DNA from: Romboutsia_E sp900604535
GTDB taxonomy: Bacteria > Bacillota > Clostridia > Peptostreptococcales > Peptostreptococcaceae
Direction: 5' to 3'
DNA: 64,000 bases
Assembly (NCBI RefSeq): GCF_900604535.1
Contig: NZ_UWOT01000001.1
Location: 124,001 to 188,000, forward strand
Shown here: positions 24,594 to 34,084 of the stretch, piece by piece
Numbering within the stretch: the stretch's first letter is position 1
How the letters are laid out: the number at the start of each line of letters is the position of its first letter
Program-made: the position numbers and the translations under genes
Notes under the pieces: model-generated
Database searches by the model: none
Told to the model about the DNA's origin: nothing
What the model saw: only the letters and a program-made list of their open reading frames with translations

Positions 24594-25406
24594 TTATTTT
24601 ACCATACTATGTTCTAATCTTAATTTATCAGCAATCATAGCTATAAATTCTGAGTTTGTTGGTTTTCCTTTTGTATTATGTACAGTATAACCAAATAATT
24701 GATTTATTGTGTCTACCTTACCTCTGCTCCATGCAACTTCTATTGCATGTCTTATAGCTCTTTCTACTCTACTTGGTGTAGTATTAAACTTCTTAGCTAT
24801 ACTTGGGTATAATTCTTTTGTTACTGCTCCTAAAAGTTCAACATTGTCTATTACCATTTTTATAGCTTCTCTTAAATATAAATATCCTTTTATATGAGCT
24901 GGTACACCTATTTCATGTATTATATTAGTTATCTCTGTTTCTATGTTCCCAGAATTTTTAACAAAATCACTTCTAGTCATTTGTATATCGCTATTAACTC
25001 TAGATTTAGGCTCTATATGAGCAGTCTTATTAGATACTAACTCTCTTATTCTATTTATAAATATTACAAAGTCAAAAGGTTTTACTATATAGTAATCAGC
25101 ACCTAAATTTATAGCACTTTGAGTTATCTTATCTTGACCAACTGCAGATAGAACTATTATTTTTGGCATTTTTGGTATGTCCATTGCATTTAATTTTTCT
25201 ATAACTCCTAATCCATCTAAATGTGGCATTATTACATCTAGTACTAATAAATCTGGTTGTGTTCTCTTAACTAAGTCTAATGCTTCAATTCCATCCTTAG
25301 CAATCCCTAAGATTTCTATATCATCTTCATTTGATAGATATTCCTTTAAAACTTGACAAAAGTCTTTATTATCATCAGCTAAAACTATTTTTATTTTTTC
25401 GTTCAC
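24594..25406 (-). CDS. spo0A: Sporulation master response regulator Spo0A
   Basis: Spo0A, when phosphorylated on Asp, switches cells into sporulation. The protein has a receiver domain (acid pair in LADDN, phospho-acceptor Asp in LLVLDVIMP near residue 56, Thr/Ser and Lys in VLSAVGQD and IVKPFD) and the Spo0A DNA-binding domain with the recognition helix TPSRVERAIRHAIEVAWSRG. I chose the GTG at 25406 (270 residues), 6-7 bases after GGGGGGA. An ATG at 25421 overlaps that site and has none of its own. A SigH promoter with a 0A box lies upstream. No phosphorelay partner is in the window except the orphan kinase pair at 1.7-6.6 kb. Confidence 0.97.
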   Translation of the reverse strand: MNEKIKIVLADDNKDFCQVLKEYLSNEDDIEILGIAKDGIEALDLVKRTQPDLLVLDVIMPHLDGLGVIEKLNAMDIPKMPKIIVLSAVGQDKITQSAINLGADYYIVKPFDFVIFINRIRELVSNKTAHIEPKSRVNSDIQMTRSDFVKNSGNIETEITNIIHEIGVPAHIKGYLYLREAIKMVIDNVELLGAVTKELYPSIAKKFNTTPSRVERAIRHAIEVAWSRGKVDTINQLFGYTVHNTKGKPTNSEFIAMIADKLRLEHSMVK

Positions 25407-25472
25407 TAAAATTCCCCCCATTAATAAAACATTCTCTTTTACCTACAGAAAATCTATTTTTATTCTAAAATA

Positions 25473-25502
25473 TAATTCGACATAGTAAAATTATAATCCT
25501 TC
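25473..25502 (-). promoter_or_regulatory. SigH promoter of spo0A overlapping a perfect 0A box
   Basis: GAAGGATTA (25494-25502) and GTCGAATTA (25473-25481), 12 bases apart, match the SigH pattern R-n-AGGA-w-W-W and R-n-n-GAAT-w-W. The 0A box TGTCGAA (25476-25482) lies on the -10 element. Spo0A binding there would cover the promoter, so feedback repression is the natural reading. The element lies about 66 bases before the chosen start. Confidence 0.75.
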
Positions 25503-25531
25503 ATAATAATTTAAATTTTCTCTTCTATTTT

Positions 25532-26563
25532 TCATTGTATCATTTCACTTATAAAAATGCCATATCCTTTTTTCGGATTATTCTTAAAAACATGAGTTAT
25601 ACTGCCTATAAGTTTATTATTTTGTATTATTGGAACTCCACTCATACCTTGAACTATACCACCTGTATAATTAATCAAGTCTTTATCAGTAACCTTTATC
25701 ACCATATCTCTATCTAAGCTATTATTAGATATTATTTTTTCTATTACTATATCATATGTTCTTATATTTCTATTTTCATCTTCGAAAAGAATTACAGCAT
25801 CTCCAATTTTTACATCTTCTTCTTTTCCTAGTTCTATTATATTACTATTCACCTTTGCCTTTCCTAATAAATTTCCATAAATTCCAAAATTAGAGTTATT
25901 ATTAAATTCACCAATTGCTTGACTTAAATCAAATTCTGCATTTATTTTACCAACTGTCTGTAAATTTCCCTTTATAATATCTAAATTATTCGCATTATAC
26001 AAATATCCTTCTTTTATTTTTAAAAGTTTATTCGTATCTACATCTGTAATAGCATGACCTATTGCAAAAAAAGTATCACTACTTGGATCATAAAAGGTCA
26101 TAGTACCTATGCCTGAAACCTTATCTCTAACCCATAATCCTAATCTATATGTATTATCTTCATATTTAACTTTAATATTTTCTTCCTTATATTCATTATT
26201 TCTTATAAATCCTACTTTTATTTCATCAGCCTTTAAATTATTAAGTATATTAGATACATCGCGACTATTATCAATATTTTCACCATTTATTTTATTTATA
26301 ATATCTCCAATCTTAAGCCCTCCTATATACTCAATATCATCTTCTTCGTATCCTATAACTAAAACTCCATCTGTACTTGCTCTAATACCAACAACATTAC
26401 CTAATGGATATACGTATTTTTTATCAATATCACTGTTTAGAGCATTTATAGTTTCTATACTTAAATTCTCACTATTCGTACTAAAATACATTAAGATGCC
26501 TATAATAAAAAACATAAATAGAGTACGACATATAAACTTAATATTTTTTTTCACATCTAACAT
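25532..26563 (-). CDS. spoIVB: SpoIVB peptidase
   Basis: SpoIVB is a secreted forespore serine peptidase that signals across the inter-membrane space to trigger SigK activation in B. subtilis. The 343-residue protein has an N-terminal membrane helix (about 10-27), a PDZ domain (about 50-130), and the S55 catalytic domain with the histidine in FAIGHAITDVDT and the serine in GIVQGMSGVP. The ATG at 26563 follows AGGAG closely; an ATG 63 bases upstream does not. Because SigK here has no pro-sequence to cut, SpoIVB probably has another target, as suspected in C. difficile. It lies directly upstream of spo0A, the usual order. Confidence 0.95.
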   Translation of the reverse strand: MLDVKKNIKFICRTLFMFFIIGILMYFSTNSENLSIETINALNSDIDKKYVYPLGNVVGIRASTDGVLVIGYEEDDIEYIGGLKIGDIINKINGENIDNSRDVSNILNNLKADEIKVGFIRNNEYKEENIKVKYEDNTYRLGLWVRDKVSGIGTMTFYDPSSDTFFAIGHAITDVDTNKLLKIKEGYLYNANNLDIIKGNLQTVGKINAEFDLSQAIGEFNNNSNFGIYGNLLGKAKVNSNIIELGKEEDVKIGDAVILFEDENRNIRTYDIVIEKIISNNSLDRDMVIKVTDKDLINYTGGIVQGMSGVPIIQNNKLIGSITHVFKNNPKKGYGIFISEMIQ

Positions 26564-26596
26564 TTGTATTCTCCTAAATTTTCTATTTATGTTTTT

Positions 26597-26625
26597 ATAG
26601 TTCCTTAATTGTAAATTTTTATGCA
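26597..26625 (-). promoter_or_regulatory. Possible forespore (SigF/SigG-like) promoter of spoIVB
   Basis: TGCATA (26620-26625) and GGAACTAT (26597-26604), 15 bases apart, resemble forespore promoters, and the start of spoIVB lies 34 bases further on. The -10 has a mismatch to the usual pattern, so this is a tentative call supported by the known forespore expression of spoIVB. Confidence 0.4.
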
Positions 26626-26654
26626 AATACTGATTATTTTATAACTTAAATTAT

Positions 26655-26689
26655 AAAAAATAAGGAGTATCTAATACTCCTTATTTTTT
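26655..26689 (-). terminator. Terminator overlapping the end of recN
   Basis: A 16-bp perfect stem (arms 26655-26670 and 26674-26689) with a 3-base loop, A-rich on one side and T-rich on the other. The recN stop codon is inside the 5' arm of the transcript stem. Confidence 0.85.
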
Positions 26690-28357
26690 TGCCAATTCTA
26701 TAATCTCACTGGCATGTTCTATTGTTTTTTCAGTTATATTGCTACCTGCAATAAGTCTAGCTATTTCATCACGTTTTTGGATATGATCTAGTTTTCTTAT
26801 ACTTGTAAATGTTCTTTCATTCGATGTATTTTTTTCTATACAATAATGAGTATCTGCATTTGCTGCTATTTGAGGTAAGTGAGTTATACAAATTATCTGT
26901 TTTTTCCTAGCTATTTGTGATAACTTTTCACCTACTATTTGCGCTGCTATACCACTTATACCCGTATCTATCTCGTCAAATACTAATGTATCTATTTGAT
27001 CTATATCTGATAATATAGTTTTAAATGCCAACATAAATCTAGACATTTCTCCTCCAGATGCAACTTTGTATATTGGCTTAATATCTTCTCCAAGGTTAAA
27101 TGATATCATAAATTCCACATCATCTTTACCTTCTGAAGTAAAGTTACAATCCTCAAAGTTAACTTTAAATACTACATTTTTCATATTTAAACTTTTTAAC
27201 TCTACTAGAAGTACTTCTTCTAAATTTGACGCAACTTTTTTTCTAGCTATACTTAAATTTTCAGCTTTATTTTTAAGTATTTTTTCAAGTTTAAGTATTT
27301 CTTTCTTTAGTTGATCCACTTTTTCATCTCTATTTAAAATTTCATTTAATCTATCTTTAGTTTTTTCATAAAAATCAAATATTTCTTCTATCGAGTTTCC
27401 ATATTTTCTTTTTAAATTATTAATTTCATCTATTCTTATTTCTATTTGCTCTAATTCATATGGTTCAAAATCTATGCTATCTTTATAATTTCTTATTTCT
27501 CTAGATATATCCTGTAGTTCGTACATTATTCTTTCAACATTTTCATTATATTCACTTAATACTTTATCATATTCCGAAATAGAACTTAATTCTTTAGATG
27601 CATTACCTATTAAATCTACAGCATTTACACTACCTTCATATAAATGTTGATAGCTTAAGTTTAAATTACTATATATTTTTTCACTATTTCTAAATACATC
27701 CCTTTGCTTAAGCAAATCTTCATACTCATCTTTGCTTAAATTAGCTGACTCAATTTCATTTATCTGAAACTTTAATAAGTCTATTTCTCTTTGTATTTGC
27801 ATATCATCCTTATTTTCAGTTAAAGTGTTAAGAGCTTGTCTAACTTTAGTGTATTCTTGATACATATCCTTATACTCATTTTTCAAATCTATTAATTCAT
27901 TTTCACCAAATAAATCTAAAAATTGTAAATGAGTTTCTTTATTAAATAAAGCTTGATTTTGATGTTGACCATGAATATCTATTAGAGTAGTTGCAATTTC
28001 TTTTAAAACTGATAGCTTTAAAGTTCTACCGTTAACTCTAGCTACACTTTTTCCATCGCTATATATTACTCTAGTTATAACTAGTAAATTATCTTCATCT
28101 AGCTCTATATCATATTTATCAAGAACACCCTTTAAGTGAACACTCTCTGAAGAAAATATAGCTTCAACGATTCCTTTTTCTGTACCCTTTCTCAAAAACG
28201 ATCTATCATATTTTTCGCCTAAGCATAAACCTAGAGCATCTATTATTATGGATTTACCTGAACCAGTTTCTCCCGTTAATATATTTAAATTTTCATCAAT
28301 TGTTAACCTTAATTCTTCTACTAAGGCACAATTTTTCATATACAATTCAAGGATCAC
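26681..28357 (-). CDS. recN: DNA repair ATPase RecN
   Basis: RecN is an SMC-like protein that gathers DNA ends at double-strand breaks. The 558-residue protein has Walker A GETGSGKSIIIDALG at about residue 30, a central coiled-coil region (about 150-370), the ABC signature VASGGEMSRFMLAF near 430, and Walker B DTLVFDEIDTGISG near 457, then CITHLPQIAA. All parts of the family are present at normal length. It follows tlyA by 31 bases. The tlyA-(argR)-recN-spoIVB-spo0A order is that of B. subtilis, without the ahrC/argR gene. Confidence 0.97.
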   Translation of the reverse strand: MILELYMKNCALVEELRLTIDENLNILTGETGSGKSIIIDALGLCLGEKYDRSFLRKGTEKGIVEAIFSSESVHLKGVLDKYDIELDEDNLLVITRVIYSDGKSVARVNGRTLKLSVLKEIATTLIDIHGQHQNQALFNKETHLQFLDLFGENELIDLKNEYKDMYQEYTKVRQALNTLTENKDDMQIQREIDLLKFQINEIESANLSKDEYEDLLKQRDVFRNSEKIYSNLNLSYQHLYEGSVNAVDLIGNASKELSSISEYDKVLSEYNENVERIMYELQDISREIRNYKDSIDFEPYELEQIEIRIDEINNLKRKYGNSIEEIFDFYEKTKDRLNEILNRDEKVDQLKKEILKLEKILKNKAENLSIARKKVASNLEEVLLVELKSLNMKNVVFKVNFEDCNFTSEGKDDVEFMISFNLGEDIKPIYKVASGGEMSRFMLAFKTILSDIDQIDTLVFDEIDTGISGIAAQIVGEKLSQIARKKQIICITHLPQIAANADTHYCIEKNTSNERTFTSIRKLDHIQKRDEIARLIAGSNITEKTIEHASEIIELAKK

Positions 28358-28388
28358 TTTAAAATCCCCCTTTATTTAAGTATAATTT

Positions 28389-29201
28389 TTATTTATTTAA
28401 ATTATGAGAATCTTCAACTACTTTTAATACTTTTTTATCATAATCTTCTTTATTAAACTCATATCCATCATTTGAATTTTGTAAGTATATTAAGTACTCA
28501 ATATTACCTTCTGGACCTTTTATAGGTGAGTAATCTAAATCTAATATAGAGAATCCTATTCCCACTGCAAACTCAGATATCATCTCTATTACCTCTATAT
28601 GTGTAGACTTTTCTCTTACAACACCTTTTTTCCCGACCTTTTCTCTTCCAGCTTCAAATTGTGGTTTTATTAAAGCAACTACATGACCTCCTGGTCTAAC
28701 TAATTCTTTAGCTTTAGGTAAAACTAATTTTAAAGATATAAAAGAAACATCTATAGATGCAAAATCTGCAAATTCCTTTGTATCTTCTATAGTAACATGT
28801 CTTATGTTTGTTCTCTCCATACAAACAACTCTTTCATCTTGTCTTAATTTCCAAGCAAGCTGACCATATCCAACATCTATAGAGAATACTTTTGTCGCAC
28901 CATTTTGAAGCATGCAATCTGTAAATCCTCCTGTTGATGCACCTATATCCATACAAACCTTTCCATCTAGTGTTAGTCCAAAGTTTTTCATTGCTTTTTC
29001 AAGCTTTAATCCACCTCTACTAACATAAGGTATAGGATTGCCTTTTACTTCTATTTTGGCGTCTTCTTTTACATCTACACCAGCTTTATCACATCTTTGA
29101 TTATCTACAAAAACAAGACCTGCCATTATAGCTTTCTTTGCTCTTTCTCTACTTTCAAAAAATCCTTGCTCTACTAATAATACGTCTATTCTTTTTTTCA
29201 T
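28389..29201 (-). CDS. tlyA: TlyA-family rRNA (cytidine-2'-O)-methyltransferase
   Basis: This 270-residue protein has an N-terminal S4 RNA-binding domain (MKKRIDVLLVEQGFFESRER) and an FtsJ-like methyltransferase domain with motif I CMDIGASTGGFTDCML near residue 87 and a catalytic K-D-K-E-like set (Lys in ALIKPQFEAGREK). TlyA methylates 2'-O of cytidines in 16S and 23S rRNA in mycobacteria; in Firmicutes (YqxC) the target is less certain. The ATG at 29201 follows a GGAAGG site; an upstream GTG is rejected. It begins 17 bases after dxs. Confidence 0.9.
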   Translation of the reverse strand: MKKRIDVLLVEQGFFESRERAKKAIMAGLVFVDNQRCDKAGVDVKEDAKIEVKGNPIPYVSRGGLKLEKAMKNFGLTLDGKVCMDIGASTGGFTDCMLQNGATKVFSIDVGYGQLAWKLRQDERVVCMERTNIRHVTIEDTKEFADFASIDVSFISLKLVLPKAKELVRPGGHVVALIKPQFEAGREKVGKKGVVREKSTHIEVIEMISEFAVGIGFSILDLDYSPIKGPEGNIEYLIYLQNSNDGYEFNKEDYDKKVLKVVEDSHNLNK

Positions 29202-29217
29202 AAAACTACCTTCCACA

Positions 29218-31074
29218 CTATAATTTTTTTATTCTAGAAGCAATACATTTTGGTGATAAACCTACTGCTTCATACAGCTTATCTGAATTACCTTGATCTA
29301 CAAAGGTATCATTAATTCCTATATTTTCAACTTTAACATCATAATTATTATTTATAATAAAGTTATTTATTCTACTTCCAAAACCACCGGATAATGTATT
29401 ATCTTCAATTGTTATTATTTTTTTATGTTCTTTACATACTTTATGAAGTAATTCTTCATCCATAGGCTTTAAAAATCTAGCATTAATTATAGTAGGATTT
29501 ATATTTTCATTTATAAGCAACTCTTTTGCTTCTAATGCATGCTTTACCATATTTCCAATTGCTAATACAGCTATATCCTCACCTTCATCTATAACTTCAT
29601 ACTTTCCGACTTTTAAATTATTATATTCTCCTTTATTTAGGTAATAAGCATTTCCTCTTGGGTATCTTATTGCAACAGGTCCATTAACTTCTAAAGATAA
29701 ATCCATCATTAGTTCTAATTCTTTACTATCTTTAGGAGCCATTACAGTTATATTAGGAACAATATTTAAGTAACTTAAATCAAACATTCCATGATGAGTT
29801 TCACCATCATTTCCTACTAAACCAGCTCTATCAATTAAGAAAGTAACATTTTTTTTAGTTATACATACATCATGTACTAATTGATCAAATCCCCTTTGTA
29901 AAAATGTTGAATACACTGCAAAATAAGGTTTCATTCCTTCTTTTGCTAGTCCTGAGGCAAATGTAACGGCATGTTGTTCTGCAATGCCTACATCATAGTA
30001 TCTATTTGGAAATTCTTTCTCAAATAAATCTAACCCTGTACCTGATGGCATTGCAGCAGTTATAGCTACAATTTTATTATCTTTTTTTGCCATATTAATT
30101 AACTTCTCACCAACAGCTTGAGATATAGACTTGGTCGATGATGGTTTTACACCTTCTTTTATATCGAACTTTGAAACACCATGATATTTATCCGGCTGTT
30201 CTTCTGCATATTTATAGCCCTTACCTTTTTTAGTTATTACATGAAGCAAAACAGGACCTTGCTTATTTTTAGCTTTATTTAATATTTCAGTAAGTTCTTT
30301 AATATTATGTCCATCTATAGGTCCATAGTATTTTATTCCCATAGCCTCAAATAATTCACATTGTTGTGGTGTAAATTGACTTACAATACTATCTTTTACT
30401 TTGCTTGCTGTTTTATATATTAAATTACCTGCAGATGTAACCGTAAATATTTTTTCTACTTCATCTTTTACCTTATTCATAGTTGAATTTCTTATTATAC
30501 TTGATAGGTATCTAGACATAGCTCCTACATTTTTATCTATTGACATCTCATTATCATTAAGTATTACTATCATGTTTGTATTTAAATAACCTAAGTTGTT
30601 TAAAGCCTCAAGAGCCATACCTCCAGTTATTGAACCATCTCCTATAACTGAAATCACATTAAAATCTTCCTTTTTTATATCTCTTGCACATGCGATTCCT
30701 AAACCTACCGAAATAGATGTACTACTATGACCTGTATCAAATATATCGTGAGGGCTTTCTACTTCCTTCGGAAAACCACTTAAGCCTTCAAATTGTCTTA
30801 ATGTATCAAAACTATCCTTTCTTCCTGTAAGGATTTTATGTACATAAGACTGATGTCCTACATCCCAGATAATTTTATCTGTTGGACTTTCAAAAACCTT
30901 ATGAAGAGCCAGTGTTAATTCCACTACACCTAAATTAGATGCTAAATGTCCTCCAGTTTTAGAAACTGACTTAACTAAAAATTTTCTTATATCTTTAGCA
31001 AGTATATCTAGTTCTTCATTTGTCATGCTTTTTATGTCTTTAGGACAGTTTACTTTATCTAAATATTTATACAT
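29218..31074 (-). CDS. dxs: 1-deoxy-D-xylulose-5-phosphate synthase
   Basis: Dxs condenses pyruvate and glyceraldehyde 3-phosphate, the first step of the MEP isoprenoid pathway, using thiamine diphosphate. The 618-residue protein has HLASNLGVVELTLALH, the ThDP motif GDGSITGGMALEALNN near residue 151, the catalytic Glu and His in GIAEQHAVTFASG near 370, and DRAGLVGNDGETHHG. Length is normal. It lies between ispA and tlyA, as in B. subtilis (ispA-dxs-yqxC), but here a small membrane-protein gene and two terminators separate it from ispA. Confidence 0.97.
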   Translation of the reverse strand: MYKYLDKVNCPKDIKSMTNEELDILAKDIRKFLVKSVSKTGGHLASNLGVVELTLALHKVFESPTDKIIWDVGHQSYVHKILTGRKDSFDTLRQFEGLSGFPKEVESPHDIFDTGHSSTSISVGLGIACARDIKKEDFNVISVIGDGSITGGMALEALNNLGYLNTNMIVILNDNEMSIDKNVGAMSRYLSSIIRNSTMNKVKDEVEKIFTVTSAGNLIYKTASKVKDSIVSQFTPQQCELFEAMGIKYYGPIDGHNIKELTEILNKAKNKQGPVLLHVITKKGKGYKYAEEQPDKYHGVSKFDIKEGVKPSSTKSISQAVGEKLINMAKKDNKIVAITAAMPSGTGLDLFEKEFPNRYYDVGIAEQHAVTFASGLAKEGMKPYFAVYSTFLQRGFDQLVHDVCITKKNVTFLIDRAGLVGNDGETHHGMFDLSYLNIVPNITVMAPKDSKELELMMDLSLEVNGPVAIRYPRGNAYYLNKGEYNNLKVGKYEVIDEGEDIAVLAIGNMVKHALEAKELLINENINPTIINARFLKPMDEELLHKVCKEHKKIITIEDNTLSGGFGSRINNFIINNNYDVKVENIGINDTFVDQGNSDKLYEAVGLSPKCIASRIKKL

Positions 31075-31164
31075 TTACCTTCACCTTTTATTTGATTTAT
31101 TTTATAAAACCGATTATTTATAACTAATAAATACTTTATACTATTTTTTATAATTCCCTTATAT

Positions 31165-31188
31165 ATAAAAAAGTCTTCCATAGAAGAC
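31165..31188 (-). terminator. Second of two terminators before dxs
   Basis: A short stem GTCTTC / GAAGAC (31173-31178 and 31183-31188) is followed in the minus-strand transcript by a run of six T. It lies 33 bases downstream of a longer hairpin, so the two act in tandem. Confidence 0.75.
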
Positions 31189-31220
31189 CAAATAACACAT
31201 ATAGTTTCTATGTAGTTAGA

Positions 31221-31262
31221 AAAATGAATATATCTTATTATTGCCTAAGATATATTCATTTT
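31221..31262 (-). terminator. First of two terminators after the DUF212 gene
   Basis: A 17-bp perfect stem (arms 31221-31237 and 31246-31262) with an 8-base loop. The 3' arm in the transcript ends in TTTT. With the hairpin at 31165-31188 it separates the ispA group from dxs. Confidence 0.8.
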
Positions 31263-31318
31263 ATAACTTATTTATAAAACATTAGAAATTATATCATATA
31301 AACTTATTTTTTTCAATT

Positions 31319-31756
31319 TTATGCCATCACTAGAGCTACTAATACTCCTAATATAGCCCCCATCCATACTTCTACAGGAGTATGTCCTATCAACTCCTTT
31401 AGCTTTTCTTGCTCAATATGTTTTCCATGATGTACATCATCTACTATTTGATTTAATATTGTTGCTTGCTTTCCTACTGCTCTTCTAACTCCAGATGCAT
31501 CATACATTATAATTAAAGCAAATACTACAACTATTGCAAAGTCTGTAGAGTTAAATCCTCTTTCTAACCCAACTAATGTTGCCAAGCTTGTTACAAAAGA
31601 ACTATGAGAGCTCGGCATCCCTCCAGATGTAAGTATTCTAGCTAGATCTATACGTTTTGATTTTCCTGTAAATATTTTTATGAATTGAGCTAAAAAACAA
31701 GCGAATATACTTATGCCTAAAACTTTGTTGCTAAAAATTTCTGAAAAAAAGTTCAT
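31319..31756 (-). CDS. Divergent PAP2-family membrane protein (DUF212, YuiD-like)
   Basis: This 145-residue protein has about four membrane helices and the signature RILTSGGMPSSHSSFVTSL near residue 40, the phosphatase-like motif of the DUF212/YuiD family. A V-R-R-A-V-G-K-Q and a V-D-D-V-H-H-G stretch are also conserved. It may be a lipid phosphatase, possibly acting on polyprenyl diphosphates. That would fit its place directly after ispA (9 bases), which makes such diphosphates, but no substrate is known. Confidence 0.85.
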   Translation of the reverse strand: MNFFSEIFSNKVLGISIFACFLAQFIKIFTGKSKRIDLARILTSGGMPSSHSSFVTSLATLVGLERGFNSTDFAIVVVFALIIMYDASGVRRAVGKQATILNQIVDDVHHGKHIEQEKLKELIGHTPVEVWMGAILGVLVALVMA

Positions 31757-31765
31757 TTTTCCTCC

Positions 31766-32653
31766 TTAATACTCTCTATCTATGATATAATCGGCCAAAC
31801 CATCTAAAAATCCACTGTCTTCTTTTAAACCTTTAATATTTTCTTTAGCTTCATCAATAAGTTGTTTCGCAACTAATTTTGATTCATCTAACCCTAGTAT
31901 TGATGGGTATGTTGACTTATGATTTTCTATATCACTACCTACATGTTTACCAAGCTTAGACTCATCGCCAATTATATCTAATATATCATCAACTATTTGG
32001 AATGATAATCCTATATTCCTTCCATATCTAGTTATTTTTTCCAATTCTTCTGCATTAGCATTACCTATTATTGCACCCGCCCTCATACATCCAATAATAA
32101 TCGCAGCAGTTTTATTTAAATGGATAAAATCCAATTTATCTTTAGATATTGTCTTATTTTCACTTTCAACATCTACAACTTGTCCACCTATCATACCGTG
32201 TATACCCGAACTTTTTGCAATTTCGTTAATTGCTCTTAAGTATTTTTGTGGATTTTCTTTATTTATTGAATTAGATAACATTACTTCAAAAGCGTAATTT
32301 AAAAGTGCATCTCCAGCAAGAACTGCCATTGCGTCTCCAAAAACCTTATGATTAGTAGGTTTTCCTCTTCTTAAATCATCATTATCTAAGGCTGGAAGGT
32401 CATCATGTATTAGTGAGTAAGTATGTATCATTTCTATAGCTACAGCAAATGGTAGTACATCTTCTTCATTTCCTCCTACTATTTTACAAGCCTCTAAAGT
32501 TAAAATTGGTCTTAATCTTTTTCCACCAGCTTTTAAACTATAGTTCATAGCTTTCATTATAGTTGCTTGATATCCTTCTTCTTTTGGCATATATTCATTT
32601 AATAAAGATTCTATATATTTAGATTTTTCTTTTAGAGACTCTTTGAATTCCAT
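31766..32653 (-). CDS. ispA: Polyprenyl (farnesyl) diphosphate synthase
   Basis: This enzyme condenses isopentenyl diphosphate with allylic diphosphates to farnesyl diphosphate. The 295-residue all-helical protein has both aspartate-rich metal sites: LIHDDLPALDNDDLRRGKP (first, near residue 82) and FQIVDDILDIIGD (second, near 215), plus GGKRLRPIL for substrate binding. It is 2 bases after xseB and in the order xseA-xseB-ispA-dxs that is usual in Firmicutes. Product chain length is inferred from family and size. Confidence 0.95.
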   Translation of the reverse strand: MEFKESLKEKSKYIESLLNEYMPKEEGYQATIMKAMNYSLKAGGKRLRPILTLEACKIVGGNEEDVLPFAVAIEMIHTYSLIHDDLPALDNDDLRRGKPTNHKVFGDAMAVLAGDALLNYAFEVMLSNSINKENPQKYLRAINEIAKSSGIHGMIGGQVVDVESENKTISKDKLDFIHLNKTAAIIIGCMRAGAIIGNANAEELEKITRYGRNIGLSFQIVDDILDIIGDESKLGKHVGSDIENHKSTYPSILGLDESKLVAKQLIDEAKENIKGLKEDSGFLDGLADYIIDREY

Positions 32654-32655
32654 AC

Positions 32656-32871
32656 TTATTCCTCCCTCATATCTAAGTCTTCTTCTACTCCTAGGGCATT
32701 AAATTTACTTATTTTTAATTGAGCATCTTCCAGTAATTTATTACAATATTTATAAAGACTTATTCCTTCTTCATATAAACTTAATGATTCATCTAAGCTT
32801 GCACCCTTAGACTCTAGCTTTTCTAAAATTCCTTCTAATTTTGTATAAGCTTGTTCATATGTTAAATCCAT
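32656..32871 (-). CDS. xseB: Exodeoxyribonuclease VII small subunit
   Basis: This 71-residue helical protein has the family pattern YEQAYTKLEGILEKLE and LDESLSLYEEGISLYKYCNKLL. It is the small subunit that coats the large subunit XseA to form exonuclease VII, which trims single-stranded DNA. It begins 2 bases after the xseA stop and ends 2 bases before ispA, so the three are in one operon. Confidence 0.95.
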   Translation of the reverse strand: MDLTYEQAYTKLEGILEKLESKGASLDESLSLYEEGISLYKYCNKLLEDAQLKISKFNALGVEEDLDMREE

Positions 32872-32873
32872 AT

Positions 32874-34082
32874 CTATACCTCTTTTTTACTTATTATTTT
32901 TTCTATAATACATTCTACATTTCCATCTTTTAATATTATATCTATATCATCTTTAAATTTTACTTCTTTAATGCTATTTATAACTTTACCTTCTTTTTGA
33001 ACTATACTATATCCTCTATCTATTGTAGATAGCGGACTCAAGTTATGAAGTATAGCTCCAGTATTAGCTAATCTTTGCTTCTCAAACTTAAGATTATTTT
33101 CGACTTCAAAATTTATTTTATCATATATTTTGTCTAATTGTATAATATTATCTTTTATTATGTATGATTCTAGGTAATTATTTATCTTTTCAAAGGCTGA
33201 ATTTAACCTATGTTTATCTATTTGAACCTGGCTATTTAAAGATTTATTCATTCTATTTTTTATATTATTTAATTTAAACTCTAAATCATTTAAAGATGGG
33301 GTTGCTATTTCTGCTGCTGCTGAAGGAGTCGGAGCTCTCATATCAGATACAAAGTCACATATTGTAAAATCTGTTTCATGTCCTACTGCTGATATTATTG
33401 GTATTTGAGAATTAAACACTTCTCTAGCAACGATTTCTTCATTAAAAGACCAAAGTTCTTCTATTGATCCTCCACCTCTACCTACAATTATAGTATCTAC
33501 ATTTTTCATATTGTTAAAAAATTTAATTCCTTCACAAATATCATTTGCAGAATTGGCTCCTTGTACATTTACTGGATATAGCTTTATATCAATTTTAGGA
33601 TACCTTCTTTTTATAACATTTATTATATCCCTTATTACTGCGCCTGTAGGAGAAGTAACTACACCTATTGCTTTTGGTATTTTAGGTATGGCTTTTTTAT
33701 ATCTATGATCAAATAAACCTTCTTTACTTAATTTTTCTTTTAATTTATTAAATTCTATATAAAGATTTCCTACTCCCTCTATTTCAATTGAGTTTATATA
33801 TAATTGGTAAGATCCATCTCTTTCATAAACAGATATGTATCCACTAGCAATTATTTTAATACCATCATGTAAATCCATACTTTTATCATAATTATTTTTA
33901 AATATAACACAGTTTAACTTAGAGTTTTGATCTTTTAACGAAAGATACACATTTCCACTGCTATGTATTTTTAAGTTTGATATTTCGCCTTTTACTTTAA
34001 GGTTATATAATATTGGGTCATTTATTAGAATTCTTTTTATATATGAATTTGCTTCACTTATATCTAAGGCTCTTAATTTCAT
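32874..34082 (-). CDS. xseA: Exodeoxyribonuclease VII large subunit
   Basis: This is the catalytic subunit of exonuclease VII. The 402-residue protein has an N-terminal OB fold (VKGEISNLKIHSSGNVYLSLKD), the catalytic domain with GVVTSPTGAVIRDIINVI and VGRGGGSIEELWSFN near residue 185, then HETDFTICDFVSDMRAPTPSAAAE, and a coiled C-terminal region ending in DRGYSIV. The ATG at 34082 follows AGGAGAG at a good distance; the upstream ATG at 34127 lies inside the preceding gene and is rejected. Confidence 0.96.
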   Translation of the reverse strand: MKLRALDISEANSYIKRILINDPILYNLKVKGEISNLKIHSSGNVYLSLKDQNSKLNCVIFKNNYDKSMDLHDGIKIIASGYISVYERDGSYQLYINSIEIEGVGNLYIEFNKLKEKLSKEGLFDHRYKKAIPKIPKAIGVVTSPTGAVIRDIINVIKRRYPKIDIKLYPVNVQGANSANDICEGIKFFNNMKNVDTIIVGRGGGSIEELWSFNEEIVAREVFNSQIPIISAVGHETDFTICDFVSDMRAPTPSAAAEIATPSLNDLEFKLNNIKNRMNKSLNSQVQIDKHRLNSAFEKINNYLESYIIKDNIIQLDKIYDKINFEVENNLKFEKQRLANTGAILHNLSPLSTIDRGYSIVQKEGKVINSIKEVKFKDDIDIILKDGNVECIIEKIISKKEV

Positions 34083-34084
34083 AT

